A stretch of 64,000 nucleotides of DNA from Manihot esculenta (lineage: Eukaryota > Streptophyta > Magnoliopsida > Malpighiales > Euphorbiaceae): assembly GCF_001659605.2 (NCBI RefSeq), contig NC_035176.2:20151890-20215889 (forward strand), in the 5' to 3' direction. Below, piece by piece: positions 1-12,418 of this stretch. A program made the position numbers and the translations under genes. Every line of letters starts with the position of its first letter. Position 1 is the stretch's first letter. Under the pieces are notes generated by a model. The model ran no database searches, had not been told where the DNA came from, and saw only the letters and a list, made by a program, of their open reading frames with translations.

Positions 1-479
1 CACTTTAGCTTCCCTTTGTGTAGTTTTAGCTCATAGGTTTGATTAGGCTCCCTAAGCCTATGATTGCAAGTTGCAAGTGTTGCCAAATCTGTCTCATATG
101 AGTTGAAGCACGCCCAAATATATATGGATCATATGAATATGATTTTGAACTCCTTTTAGATCCATTTGAATGACATAAGTTTGCTCCACACCATTGTTAG
201 AAATTGCCCTATTGGATCCGTATCAAAAAGGCAATGCAAAAGGATTAGTGGCAGCCCCCATCAGCCAACCATGATATTGTATTCAGCATTTCTTGAGCAA
301 TTACAATATAAAATTTAAAAATGCCGATATGAAGGAGACTTTGCGCAAGATAAGTCAGTCATACAATTTTCATATAAACATATAATCTGTTTTGTGCCAT
401 TAATTCGTGCATGAAAAATTAATATTAAGTACTTATACTTTTTTACTTTTAGCTAATCAGAATCAGAAGTAAAAATTTT
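1..479. other. No gene recognised; left-edge repeat-like DNA
   Basis: No reading frame or RNA gene can be supported here. The sequence is moderately AT-rich. It loosely resembles plant LTR-type non-coding sequence, with an AGGCTCCCTAAGCCT palindrome-like stretch near 48-62, but no paired repeat is visible in the window, so no assignment is made. Confidence 0.4.
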
Positions 480-1265
480 ACGATGCTATGAATAAGATAC
501 AAGATGTCAGTCTCGAAATATTTGAGAGAGCCCTTAAAAGACCTTTAGAAATTTGGGACATGATCACATGATGGAGGAAAAAGGTATAGATCCATGACTA
601 CAAAATTCCATTGAATCTGTCAATGGGATGTTAAAGGGATTTTCGCATTGCTCGTCATAGCTATAGTTGAAAAAAAAATTTTATCAGTGTGCTAACTACT
701 TTAATATACGTTGCACAACGTATTTGGATCAAATGCAAATGGGACATACTTTTACACACGCATGTACAAAACTAATTCGGAATAATAAGATGAAAGCAAC
801 AAGGCATCGGGTGACACAATTTAGTAAAGAGACTTTAGTTTTTGAAGTTCTTACTAGTGGTACCTAAAATAAGCAAGTTGTGAAACTGATTGAAGGTAAT
901 GCACGTGTGCTAAATTTCAAGAGATGTGAATCTCATGTTCACACGTATAGCAGCTTGTCTATCTAAATCCATAGATTATGATTAATATGTTGATACATAC
1001 TACACCTTGGAATGCACACTAAAATGTTATGATAGTATGTTCAATTCGTTAGGACATTCTAATTACTGACCAGAACCTGACCGTAAAAATCTAATTCCTG
1101 ATATACAAAGAATTAGAAAAAAAGGTTATCTAAGAAGCAACAGAATTCAAAACGAAATGGATTAGAGGATATCAAAGGTTTCTTTGACATCTGAAAATTA
1201 TTGTACTATATGTGAAAAGTCTGGTCATAATAAACAAATATATGCCATTAGGCATTGTTGATCTG
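480..1265 (+). pseudogene. Decayed MULE (Mutator-like) transposase, C-terminal part
   Basis: Short open stretches in several plus-strand frames resemble the last third of a plant MuDR-type transposase. Around 905-1015 the translation reads like the SWIM zinc finger and what follows it (a KFQEM-like stretch, then SIDYD and YVDTYYTLE). Around 1130-1175 it resembles the basic SNRIQNEMD segment that usually follows. Around 1200-1250 lies a CCHC-knuckle-like CTICEKSGHNKQ with the final cysteine displaced. Many stops and frameshifts interrupt it, and cysteines and histidines of the SWIM finger are lost, so it cannot encode transposase. The catalytic DDE region was not found; it is either left of the window or gone. 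The assignment rests on motif order remembered for the family; a protein search would settle it. Confidence 0.55.
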
Positions 1266-1553
1266 TTTTATATTTATGTAATATTATAATTTCTCTATAT
1301 TATTTCTAATAAAATTATATTTTGTAAATTTTTTTCTTAAATAATATATCAACGATATCTATAAGCAACAAACAATTGTACAACAATAAAAAATATAAGA
1401 AGAAGTTACATATTAGTAATAATAGACGGGTGATTGACAAATATAAAGATCCTCAAGGTCGTACTTGGTATGGCATTAAGAGGCATTTTGAAAACTTGTC
1501 GTGCTATGCTCTCATACAAAAAAGGGATACAAATCATATATTTGTAGGATATC
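1266..1553. other. Unassigned AT-rich flank, interrupted by element A
   Basis: This stretch continues after element A at 10971, since the two copies of ATATC are the duplicated target. A 60-codon frame at 1376-1558 runs into the LTR. Read across the excised element, the frame stays open only a little further. The product is not recognised and may belong to the same old transposon as the MULE remnant. Confidence 0.35.
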
Positions 1554-3569
1554 TGTAATACCCGGCTGGAGTCCGGCATCGAAATTCTATTTTCCGGTGG
1601 AATCCAGGATGTCGAAACCCTCTAGAAGGGAAATTGATATGTTTTATAACTTATTTTAGTATGTTTTAATGTTTTAAGTGTAAAGAAAATGATTTTTTGA
1701 AAGAAAAGAACCAAGGAAGAATTGCCAGGTTCGGCCGCCGAAGGTGAAGTTCGGCCGCCGAACATGCATGAGTTTGGAATCACGTTAGGCCGCCGAAGGT
1801 GGTCTGGCCAGCCACCGATAAAAGGCCCTAGGTCGGTGAATGGATAAGTTTTCTTCCATTTTCACGGACAGAGGTGAGACCATGATCTTCCTTGGGTGAT
1901 CTTCATGTTTTCTTCAAAATCTTTCAAAGTTTTGATAAGTTTTCATGATTATTTGAAGGTTTTGAGCTAAAAACCAAAGTTTTGAAGCTTGGAGACTTTG
2001 AGAGAGAGTTGCTCCATATCTCCACGTTAGGATCACCTATCCTCTAGATCTTCAAGAGGTAAGTGTAGATCCTTAACTGCTTTTCATGTTTTATGAAGGT
2101 TTTATGGAGTTTTATGGGTAGAGATGCATGTTTAGGTTAAGTTGAGTTTTTGGTTGATTTGTGGTCAAAGCATGTTTATGTGTTGAGTTGTGATGTTTGT
2201 TGGGGTTTTAAGGTAGTTTTGGACCCCTTTGTGCATATACTTGAGTATATGTGTGTTGTGGAGTTGTGGTTTGCATGTTTGAGAAGTTTGGAGGAAGTTT
2301 TGCATGAAGCAGAGTAGGGTTCTGCCTTACGGGAGAACCCAGTTTCGGCCGCCGAACATGCTAAGGAGGTTGTTTCGGCTGCCTAAGCTCGCCCCCGAAA
2401 GTTTGGACTTTCGGCTCTGGAGGGGGATTTCGGCCGCCGAAGGTGCCGCCGAAGGTTGGGGACTTTCTTCTCTGGAGAGGACTTTCGACAGCCGAAGTGC
2501 CGCCGAAAGTACCTGAGTTTCGGCTCTGGAAGGGACTTTCGGCCGTCGAACCTGCCGCCGAAAGTGCCCTGTCCAGCCTTCTTTTGCATGTTTTATGTGA
2601 TTGTTTTAGGATGTTTTAGGGGGGTTTTGGGGAGATTTATAGAGTTGGTCTTGAGTTAGTTTGGTCCCTCATTGGAGTCCATCTGTGTAGGAACGGACCA
2701 GAGGAACCAAAGAGATCTGCAGTGAGCACTGCTTCAGAGTCAGCCAGAGGTGAGTGGAACTAAACTTAATCTTTTTAATTGAGAAATCAAATGCTTTTAG
2801 CATGTTTTATGCACCATGAATATGCAATAGGTTAATTGCATTAGAATTCACGAATATGTTGCATTGCATTCTATGTTGTTGATGTAGATGGATAGTGGAT
2901 GATCCATTAGTCCCTGAGAAAGACCAGGTGCCCATTCTACGCCTTGGCACGAGTTTAGTATGTCGGGACTATTGGTGACACATTCATCCTTGCTGTGAAT
3001 TGTCTGTGATATGATAGATTTCATATGAGCATGTTTATTAACATGTTTTACTATTCTACTCACTGGGCTAGTATAGCTAACCCCTCTCCCTTAACCCCAG
3101 TCTTGCAGGATCAGAGTTCAGAGGGAGTCAGAAGAGTACATGAAGAGTAAAGAGTGTTGTAATAGTATAGTGTGGACATGTATTCTTTGTAAAGAGATGT
3201 TTTAGCATTGTATAGAGTTCAGTAGTGTGCTTGACCTATTTGTCTTGTAAATCCCTTTTTGTATACATGGTTGGTGATGTACATGTGTTTTCTTGATGAG
3301 TATGAAAACCAGACTTAACATATTATCAGTGTTAACCCGTCTAGAGCAATGATGAGAGCTCTATGAAGGGGTTCTGTAGTACAGAGATAGTGCATGCACA
3401 GGTTGAGCCTTGGTTCAGAGCAAAGTTTTATGTTTTTACAGAAAATGTATGATCATGTATGGGATTTTACAGGTACTCAGAGAGCATAGTAGGCTTGCTA
3501 CGGGTCTCGGCGACCTTAAGTAAATCTGGATCCTAGCGCCGGTAGCGGTCCGGTTTTCGGGTCATTACA
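1554..3569 (+). repeat. Element A 5' LTR
   Basis: This 2,016-bp LTR runs from TGTAATACCC to CATTACA. Compared with the 3' LTR it has only one copy of the 42-bp minisatellite unit (about 2918-2950). Its TATA-like box reads GATAAAAGG at 1817-1825, where the 3' LTR has TATAAAAGG. It carries several TTCGGCNGCCGAA palindromes, for example near 1731 and 1752. As the 5' copy it should supply the promoter, and the changed box suggests it is weakened. Confidence 0.93.
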
Positions 3570-3572
3570 GAT

Positions 3573-3590
3573 TGGTATCAGAGCCCTAGG
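3573..3590 (+). other. Element A primer-binding site
   Basis: TGGTATCAGAGCCCTAGG lies three bases after the 5' LTR. The TGGTATCAGAGC core is the usual plant site for priming minus-strand DNA synthesis from initiator methionine tRNA. The same 18 bases occur in elements B and C. Confidence 0.88.
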
Positions 3591-3824
3591 TTCATATGGT
3601 TGAACCTAGATAGAGAGTGTCGGGCTCATAAAGGTTATAGGAGGTCAAGCACAATAGGAAATCATGTCCACTAGGATAGGATGTTGAGTCCTGTCTATAT
3701 GATGATGTGTAATGCCATGATTTATGCATGTGCATTGTTGATATGTGATGTATGCTTGAGGGTTCATGTGTTTCTACATGGACTATTGATGCTAATGTGT
3801 TATGTGTTGTTTTCCAGAGTTAAG

Positions 3825-6800
3825 ATGTGAGGAACTCGTCGATCTGCACGATTGACTGGAGTCCCACCAGTGAGTGAGGGTTCAGATGCTCGTCCTCCTG
3901 CGTTGCCAAGGGCAATGTCTCAGAGATCAAGCAGGGAGGGTACGTCAAGAGACCCTAGAAGGTCTTTTGACGAGAGCAGAAGAGGAACAGATAGAGGAGG
4001 GAGGTCAGATGAAATGAGGGAGGCTATGGATGTGGATCAGCAAAGAGAGGAAAGCATGGGTATGGGCAGTTCTGAAGAGGGTATGGGAGAGTCTCAAGGA
4101 GGCGCTCAGGCCTCGGGGTTTGGTTATCCACCCCACTATCCACCCTTTCCACAGGGCCCAGGGGTATCCGATGGGGGGTATGTCGGATTACTCTAGCTTT
4201 ACCCCATATCCTACCTACATGCCTTATATGCCTTATCCTCCTTTTTACCCACCATATCCCATGTATCCACCCTCACCTTTCCATCCAAGTCCAGCACACC
4301 CTGATCCCAAAGATATAGCACCTTCTCCACCACCAGAACCAGTAGCACCTGTTGTCCAAGCTACCTCAACCTAGCTCATCTGGGGGAAGTAAAGTGAAAA
4401 TGACAGAGTACCTGAAGTTGGATGCTCCCAAATTCAATACGGGAGACGATCCATTTGAGTACCTCAGAACGGTTAAGATGATAACCGATGAGTTAGGAGC
4501 GGATGATAGCAGAGCCATTGAGATGGCGGGGTTCATACTGAAATGCAAGAAGGCTCAAGAGTGGTTCAAGAATTATGTGGACCCCAGGTTGGACAGCATG
4601 TCGTGGGGAGAGTTCGCCAATGAATTTGCTAGGTGGGCTTTTCCTGACAGTTCCAGGGAGATGAAAGTGATAGAATTTGAGCAGCTGAGACAGACGAAAG
4701 AAATGAGTGTAGATGAATACACAGACAAGTTCCTGGAATTGCTTCAGTATGTGGGTCAGGCTTATGACACTGACCAGAAGAAGGCAAGGAGATATACTAT
4801 GAGACTTCATCCCAGGTATTCCTCCTTGATTCTTCCAGCAGAGAAAGAGAGTTTCCACTCTATAGTGGATGCAGCTAGGAAGATGGAGGCAAGTGCCATC
4901 ATTCAGGGGACAGTAAAACAGCAAGTGGCACAGCCTTCGAGTTCTAAGACCCCCAGCGCAGCAGCTTCAGGCAGCAAGAAATGGGGAAAGGCAAAAGTGA
5001 AAAAGAACAAGTTCTGGAGCAAGATCAAGTCTGGTCTGGGAATGGGTAGTGGCTCAAGCTCTGGCATAGACAGTCCAGTATGTATGAGATGTGGGAGATC
5101 ACACAGGGGAGTTTGTCGGTTGGGATCTACAGCCTGCTTTAACTGTGGGCAGGAGGGGCATTTTGCATGGGAATGTCCTAAGGCGACCTTCATGGCACCA
5201 TCCCAGCAGATGACTTCTGGCAGTGTGGCTCAACTAGCAGCTTCAGCCATGCCGCAGAGTAGTGGCAGAGGTAGAGGGAGAGGGTCAGCCTCTTCTTCAG
5301 CAGCAGGTTCCCGAGGTGGAGGTCCGGTAGCCCCAGCACGGATCTTCACTGTGACTCAGGAGGAGGCAAACACGTCGAACACAGTGGTGTCAGGTAATCT
5401 CATCATTGGGTGTTCTGATGTGTATGCTTTGATGGACCCCGGTGCTTCTCACTCTTTTATTGCTTCGAGAGCCGTGGAGAGATTGGGTCTGATAGTCTCT
5501 AGGTTAGAGTGTCCTCTCTGGGTCAGTGGACCCAAATGTGACCCATCAGTGGCAGAGTTAGTCTGTTGTTTCAGTCCAGTGTTCATAGAGGGTAGAGGCC
5601 TTCCAGCTGACCTTGTGGTTCTAGATTTGACGGATTTTGATGTCATTCTAGGGATGGATTGGCTATCTACATATGGTGCTACCTTGGACTGTAGAGACAA
5701 GGTAGTTAGTCTCAGAGATCTGGATGGGTCAGAGTCAGAGGAGACAGGAGGGGTACACCTAGAGGTTTGATCTCAGCCCTTCAGGCTCGTAGATTGCTCA
5801 GGAAGGGTTGTCAGGGGTTTCTAGCTCATGTGAGAGAGCTAGATAATCAGGTTAGGGAGCCAGCCTCAGTACCAGTAGTCTGAGAATTTCCAGATGTCTT
5901 CCCAGACGAGCATTCAGGACTACCACCTGATAGGGATATAGAGTTTGAAATAGAATTGCTGCCTGGTACCAGACCTATCTCTATTCCTCCCTACAGGATG
6001 GCACCAGCAGAATTAAAAGAACTGAAAGAGCAGTTGCAGGAGTTGGTAGATAAGGGTTTCATCCGCCCTAGTACCTCACCTTGGGGTGCTCCAGTGCTTT
6101 TTGTCAGAAAGAAGGATGGATCCCTCAGACTTTGTATCGACTACAGACAGTTGAACAAGGTCACTACCAAGAATAAGTATCCCCTACCTAGGATCGATGA
6201 TCTATTTGACCATCTAGCTGGAGCGGGATGTTTTTTTAAAATAGATCTGAGATCCGGGTATCATCAGTTGAGAGTCAGAGAGGCAGATGTGCCAAAGACA
6301 GCCTTCAGGACCAGATATGGGCATTATGAGTTCTTAGTAATGCCGTTCGGGTTGACTAACGCCCTTGCAGCATTCATGGACCTCATGAACAGAGTTTTCA
6401 GCCAGTATCTGGATCACTTTGTTATTGTCTTCATCGATGATATCTTAGTGTATTCCAGAAATGTAGAGGAGCATGCCCATCATCTGAGGATAGTTCTGCA
6501 GACTCTGAGAGAGCATGGCTTGTATGCCAAGTTCTGTAAGTGTGAGTTCTGGTTAAGGAGCATTTCATTCTTGGGGCATGTAGTATCAGCAGAAGGTATT
6601 GAGGTAGACCCCAAGAAGATAGAGGCTGTAGCTAACTGGCCCAGACCCACTATAGTGACAGAGATTAAAAGCTTTTTAGGTTTGGCAGGTTACTACAGGA
6701 GGTTCGTTCAGGACTTCTCAAAGATTGTTGCTCCTATGACCAAACTAACAAAGAAGAACCAGAAGTTTGTCTGGTCTGATCAATGTGAAGAGAGCTTTGA

Positions 6801-8772
6801 AGAGCTAAAGAGAAGATTAACATCAGCACCGGTGTTAGCTCTGCCCGTCAGTAATGAGGACTTCACAGTGTTCTGTGATGCATCCAGAGTGGGATTGGGT
6901 TGTGTTTTGATACAGAATGACAGGGTGATTGCTTATGCTTCTAGACAGCTGAAGAAGCATGAGTTGAATTACCCCACCCATGACCTAGAGATGGCGGCAG
7001 TTATCTTTGCACTCAAGATGTGGAGGCATTACCTTTATGGGGTTAAATGCGAGATTTTCACAGATCACAAGAGTTTACAGTACATCTTGAGTAAGAAAGA
7101 GCTGAATTTGAGGCAGAGAAGATGGGTGGAACTACTCAATGACTATGATTGCAAGATCCAGTATCATCCAGGTAAGGCGAATGTTGTGGCAGACGCCCTA
7201 AGCCGGAAATCACTTGGCAGTTTATCCCATATAGCAGCAGAGAGAAGACCAATGGTGATGGAGTTTTATAAGCTCATCGATGAAGGGCTACGGCTAGAGT
7301 TGTCTGGTACGGGTGTGTTGATAGCACAGATGAGAGTGACACCTGTGTTTCTGGAGCAGGTAGCTCAAAAACAGCATGAGGATCCTGAGTTAGTGAAAAT
7401 TGCCAGGACTGTTCAGTCGGGCAACAGTGCAGAGTTCAGATTTGACAGCAAAGGGATCCTCCACTATGGGAATCGACTATGTGTACCAGATGTCGTGAAT
7501 CTGAAGGGAGACATTATAAGGGAAGCTCATAATGCCAAGTACAGTGTTCACCCTGGAGCCACCAAGATGTATCAGGATCTAAAAAGGGTGTATTGGTGGC
7601 CAGCCATGAAGAAAGAAGTGGCACAGTTTGTGTCCGCCTGTGAGATTTGTCAGAGGGTGAAACTGGAACATCAGAAGCCGGCTGGAATGCTTAACCCATT
7701 ACCGATTCCAGAGTGGAAATGGGAGAACATAGCTATGGATTTTGTAGTGGGCTTCCCGGCAGCGTCCAACAGGTTAGACTCCATATGGGTGATTGTGGAC
7801 AGACTGACTAAATCTGCTCATTTCATCCCTGTTAGGAGTACTTACTCTGTGGATAAGTTGGCACAGGTTTATTTGGAGGAGATAGTAAGGTTGCATGGGG
7901 TTCCAGTGTCTATAGTGTCAGATAGAGGACCTCAGTTCACCTCCAGATTTTGGCGGAGTCTGCAGAGTGCTATGGGCACAAGATTGGATTTCAGCATTGC
8001 TTTCCATCCACAGACTGACGGACAGTCAGAGAGGACCATCCAGACCATAGAGGATATGCTCAGAATGTGTGTGTTAGATTTTGACGGTTCTTGGAGGTAG
8101 CATCTACCTTTGGTGGAGTTTGCCTATAATAACAGCCATCATGCTAGCATAGGGATGGCTCCATATGATGCTTTGTATGGGAGGAAGTGCAGATCACCTG
8201 TTTGCTGGGAAGAAGTGGGAGAGAAGGCTCTTGCAGGGCCAGAGTTAGTAGAAATCACCAGCAGGGTAGTGCCCATTATCAGAGAGAGAATCAGAACTGC
8301 TGTTAGCAGGCAGAAAAGCTATGCAGACGTCTGCAGGAAGCAGATAGAGTTTCAGGAGGGTGATATGGTATTGCTGAAGGTGTCTCCAATGAAGGGAGTG
8401 GTTCGTTTTGGGAAGAAGGGTAAGCTAGCTCCACGATACATTGGACCCTTTGAGATCTTGCAGAAGATCGAAAATGTGTCGTATAAGCTGAATTTACCTG
8501 CTTCTATAGAGATAATTCACCCGGTGTTCCATATTTCTATGCTATGGAAGTTCGTGTCAGATCCGAGTAAGGTTCTTAGTGAGCCTGATGTAGAGATCCT
8601 TGGAGATCTCACCTATATAAAGCAGCCAGTGCGGATCCTAGACACGCAGATCAGAAAGCTGAGGAACAAGGAAATTCCGATGGTGAAAGTCCTTTGGAAC
8701 CACCATAATCTAGAAGAGTGTACCTGGGAGACACGGGAGTCTATGCTCCAGCAATATCCATATTTGTTTTGA
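3825..8772 (+). pseudogene. Element A gag-pol, multiply broken
   Basis: By comparison with elements B and C the start codon is 3825-3827, but the next codon is TGA (3828-3830) where they have AGA. Further damage: a frameshift near 4150 in the proline/tyrosine-rich part of gag; a change of frame near 4350; a small deletion near 5735 after the protease; a TGA at 5881-5883; and a TAG at 8098-8100 in the integrase. Still readable are the gag CCHC knuckle (about 5140-5175), the protease DPGAS box (about 5437), the reverse-transcriptase FIDD box (about 6433), RNase H, the integrase zinc finger and core, and the chromodomain-like tail ending at the stop codon 8770-8772. The longest open piece is 5956-8100. 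It cannot make a full polyprotein. Confidence 0.93.
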
Positions 8773-8836
8773 GGTTAGTTTTTCCTCCTTTTTATGTGTT
8801 TAGTTGTTTGAGGAACATTCGGGGATGAATGTTCTT

Positions 8837-8849
8837 AAGGGGGGGAGAA
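8837..8849 (+). other. Element A polypurine tract
   Basis: AAGGGGGGGAGAA directly precedes the 3' LTR. This is the expected primer for plus-strand DNA synthesis. Elements B (inverted) and C have the same tract. Confidence 0.85.
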
Positions 8850-10965
8850 TGTAATACCCGGCTAGAGTCCGGCATCGGAATTCTATTTTTCGGTGGAATC
8901 CAGGATGTCGGAACCCTCTAGAAGGGAAATTGATATGTTTTATAACTTATTTTAGTATGTTTTAATGTTTTAAGTGTAAAGAAAATGAGTTTTTGAAAGA
9001 AAAGAACCAAGGAAGAATTGCCAAGTTCGGCCGCCGAAGGTGAAGTTCGGCCGCCGAACATGCATGAGTTTGGAATCACGTTAGGCCGCCGAAGGTGGTC
9101 TGGCTAGCCACCTATAAAAGGCCCTAGGTCGGTGAATGGATAAGTTTTCTTCCATTTTCACGGACAGAAGTGAGACCATGATCTTCCTTGTGTGATCTTC
9201 ATGTTTTCTTCAAAATCTTTCAAAGTTTTGATAAGTTTTCATGATTGTTTGAAGGTTTTGAGCTAAAAACCAAAGTTTTGAAGCTTGGAGACTTTGAGAG
9301 AGAGTTGCTCCATATCTCCACGTTAGGATCACCTATCCTCTAGATCTTCAAGAGGTAAGTGTAGATCCTTAACTGTTTTTCATGTTTTATGAAGGTTTTA
9401 TGGAGTTTTATGGGTAGAGATGCATGTTTAAGTTAAGTTGAGTTTTTGGTTGATTTGTGGTCAAAGCATGTTTATGTGTTGAGTTGTGATGTTTGTTGGG
9501 GTTTTAAGGTAGTTTTGGACCCCTTTGTGCATATACTTGAGTATATGTGTGTTGTGGAGTTGTGGTTTGCATGTTTGAGAAGTTTGGAGGAAGTTTTACA
9601 TGAAGCAGAGCAGGGTTCTGCCTTACGGGAGAACCCAGTTTTGGCCGCCGAAGGAGGGTTCGGCCGCCGAACATGCTAAGGAGGTGGTTTCGGCTGCCTA
9701 AGCTCGCCCCCGAAAGTTTGGACTTTCGGCTCTGGAGGGGGGTTTCGGCCGCCGAAGGTTGGGGACTTTCGTCTCTGGAGAGGACTTTCGGCAGCCGAAG
9801 TGCTGCCGAAAGTACCTGAGTTTCAGCTCTGGAAGGGACTTTTGGCAGCCGAACCTGCCGCCGAAAGTGCCCTGTCCAGCCTTATTTTGCATGTTTTATG
9901 TGATTGTTTTAGGATGTTTTAGGGGGGTTTTGGGGAGATTTATAGAGTTGGTCTTGAGTTAGTTTAGTCCCTCATTGGAGTCCATCTGTGTAGGAACGGA
10001 CCAGAGGAACCAAAGAGATCTGCAGTGAGCACTGCTTCAGAGTCAGCCAGAGGTGAGTGGAACTAAACTTAATCTTTTTAATTGAGAAATCAAATGCTTT
10101 TAGCATGTTTCATGCACCATGAATATGCAATAGGTTGATTGCATTAGAATTCACGAATATGTTGCATTGCATTCTATGTTGTTGATGTGGATGGATAGTG
10201 GATGATCCATTAGTCCCTGAGAAAGACCAGGTGCCCATTCTACACCCTGGCACGAGCTATGAGAAAGACCAGGTGTCCATTCTACGCCCTGGCACGAGAT
10301 ATGAGGAAGACCAGGTGCCCATTCTACGCCCTGGCACGAGTTTGTATGTCGGGACTATTGGTGACACATTCATCCTTGTTGTGAATTGTCTGTGATATGA
10401 TGCATTTCATATGAGCATGTTTATTAACATGTTTTAATGTTCTACTCACTAGACTAGTATAGCTCACCCCTCTCCCTTAACCCCAGTCTTGCAGGATCAG
10501 AGTTCAGGGGGAGTCAGAAGAGTACATGAAGAGTAAAGAGTGTTGTAATAGTATAGTGTGGACATGTATTCTTTGTAAAGAGATGTTTTAGCATTGTATA
10601 GAGTTCAGTAGTGTGCTTGACCTATTTGTCTTGTAAATCCCTTTTTGTATACATGGTTGGTTATGTACATGTGTTTTCTTGATGAGTATGAAAACCAGGC
10701 TTAACATATTATCAGTGTTAACCCGTCTAGAGCAATGATGAGAGCTCTATGAAGGGGTTCTGTAGTACAGTGTAGTACAGAGATAGTGCATGCACAGGTT
10801 GAGCCTTGGTTCAGAGCAAAGTTTTATGTTTTTACAGAAAATGTATGATCATGTATGGGATTTTACAGGTACTCAGAGAGTACAGTAGGCTTGCTACGGG
10901 TCCCGACGACCTTAAGTCGATCTGGATCCTAGCGCCGGTAGTGGTCCGGTTTCCGGGTCGTGACA
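8850..10965 (+). repeat. Element A 3' LTR
   Basis: This 2,116-bp LTR keeps the TATA-like box TATAAAAGG at 9113-9121. It has three copies of the 42-bp unit (10219-10344) and a short duplication near 10761-10779 (TGTAGTACAG repeated) that the 5' LTR lacks. It ends in GTGACA and is followed by the target duplication ATATC. Confidence 0.93.
10219..10344 (+). repeat. 42-bp minisatellite, three units, in the element A 3' LTR
   Basis: Units start at 10219, 10261 and 10303. Each reads roughly GAGAAAGACCAGGTG, then CCATTCTACGCCCTGGCACGAG. The internal CCAGG and CCTGG are inverted relative to one another, so each unit could form a small stem. The 5' LTR has a single unit, so the array changed after insertion or during reverse transcription. 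Confidence 0.9.
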
Positions 10966-10970
10966 ATATC

Positions 10971-11640
10971 ACTCAAAAAATATACAAGGTTTTGGTGATG
11001 TAATCATTGTTGAAGGGTTTGAATGGGGAAGATTGTGGAATATACGATGTGAAATAGAAGCATATTATTATTTTCATGACCTAAATATATCAAAAATCAT
11101 TTCTATTGACTTACCCCGAACGAAAAATGACGAGATTAGACGGATTAATGAGACACTATAAATTGAAATAAATATTATGCATAATCGTCTTGATCATTTT
11201 CATATGCATAATTGCGCATATGAGCGTGCAATGACCAGTCAAAAAACTTTATAGATGATTAATGATATTATTGTCGATCAAAATGTTCCTGATTTTACTG
11301 ACAATGATGACAATGATTTTATAAAATATTTTTCATGATATTTACCTCCATGTTGTTAGTGATTAAAAGATATTACATACACAGATTACAAAAGAGATTA
11401 ACAACTCTCACAAATAAAGTAAGAAAGCATAGTTAAGGTATAGTGAGTTGTACTATGATCTGTTACCTAACCTTTATATCATTACATCTACAACAAAAAG
11501 TAAACTTTAAACAAAATATTAACTAAGATTCAAGCAACCTAAGTATCTAGGAAAAGTCTCATTAGTCAACAGTTTTCCATATATCTCCTTTTGAATGAGA
11601 AGAGAATGATAATATGAAGAGGCTCCTTAAATTAAATAAT
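10971..11640. other. Unassigned flank right of element A
   Basis: This stretch continues the sequence interrupted at 1553. Plus-strand fragments of translation are visible (about 11120-11330, ending in an acidic stretch near 11290-11330), but stops break them and no family was recognised. It may be the tail of an old transposon gene. Confidence 0.3.
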
Positions 11641-12250
11641 ATTTGAGTTTGAGATATTCATCCAACTAAGACTTAAAACGAGACCTCAAATCCTTGTCGC
11701 ACCCCTATAAACCCAAAGCATGGGAATTGATTGCTTAGAATATCCAAGGATCCATCAGTCAATGGGAAGCAACCATCTCAAGACAATTAGGTTTTTTAAG
11801 CCAACAATTCTCAAAACGAAACCTCCAATCACATAATTTAAAATCCATAACAAAAAAGCGAACCAGAATTAGGAGATGGTCTGAAAAGGATGCATCCAAA
11901 CTTTGCATCTGACGCTTGAAAACACTGTTAGCCATAAATAAAAAATTATAACCCTATCAATCTTCTTTTGCACCCAATTGTAGGAGCCTGGACATTCCTC
12001 TCAAGCAAAACTAGCTCCCTTTAAAGGTAAATCGATTAAACCACAATCCAAAACAACACTCTAAGAGCCCAATAAATCGGCCAACTAGGTTGAACAACCC
12101 CACCCTCCTTCTCCTTTAGACTTAAAATAATGTCAAAGTCTCAACATATAGCCATGGTAGATTAGTCACTGCTTGCAATCGCCCTTACCAACAACTAAGA
12201 TTTCGTAATCCAAGCACATTCCGACATCCCACATAAAACGCAGTAAGTAA
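11640..12250 (-). pseudogene. Decayed plant LINE, endonuclease region
   Basis: Read on the minus strand, broken frames resemble the C-terminal half of the AP-type endonuclease of plant L1 LINEs. There is a segment like FTFKGS near 12025, SDHLLILVRF near 11880-11910 (the SDH motif containing a catalytic His), and FRFENCWL near 11800-11830. Both glycine and frame are lost between these pieces. No reverse transcriptase, poly(A) tail or target duplication could be tied to it. It lies directly left of the CACTA element. Confidence 0.55.
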
Positions 12251-12418
12251 TTTTCATGCAAACTTACTTTCTTTTTATCACTCCACTTTAATTTCTTTCT
12301 TAAAACTCCTCAAGTTTCAATTAAATTTTCATTAAACTCATTCTTACCTATAATTGTAAGTTTTTCAAGTTAACATGAATTAAAAAAAAAAAAACACTCT
12401 CTCTTCTATTGTTTATTT

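Larger units (their letters stand above)
1554..10965 (+). mobile_element. Element A: complete but inactivated Ty3/gypsy chromovirus
   Basis: A full-length LTR retrotransposon of 9,412 bp. Its LTRs begin TGTAATACCCGGC and end in CA. A perfect 5-bp target duplication, ATATC, lies at 1549-1553 and 10966-10970. The order is 5' LTR, primer-binding site, gag, protease, reverse transcriptase, RNase H, integrase, chromodomain-like tail, purine tract, 3' LTR. This order (integrase last), the FIDD reverse-transcriptase box and the C-terminal chromodomain-like segment place it among chromoviruses, probably the Tekay/Del group given LTRs over 2 kb. Its coding region is broken in several places. The two LTRs differ in length (2,016 against 2,116 bp), so it is older than elements B and C. 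Confidence 0.95.

Noticed and set aside
4493..5193. Antisense frames of 96-143 codons opposite gag of element A
   Set aside because: They mirror the sense coding constraint of gag-pol, are not kept in elements B and C, and have no recognisable domain.
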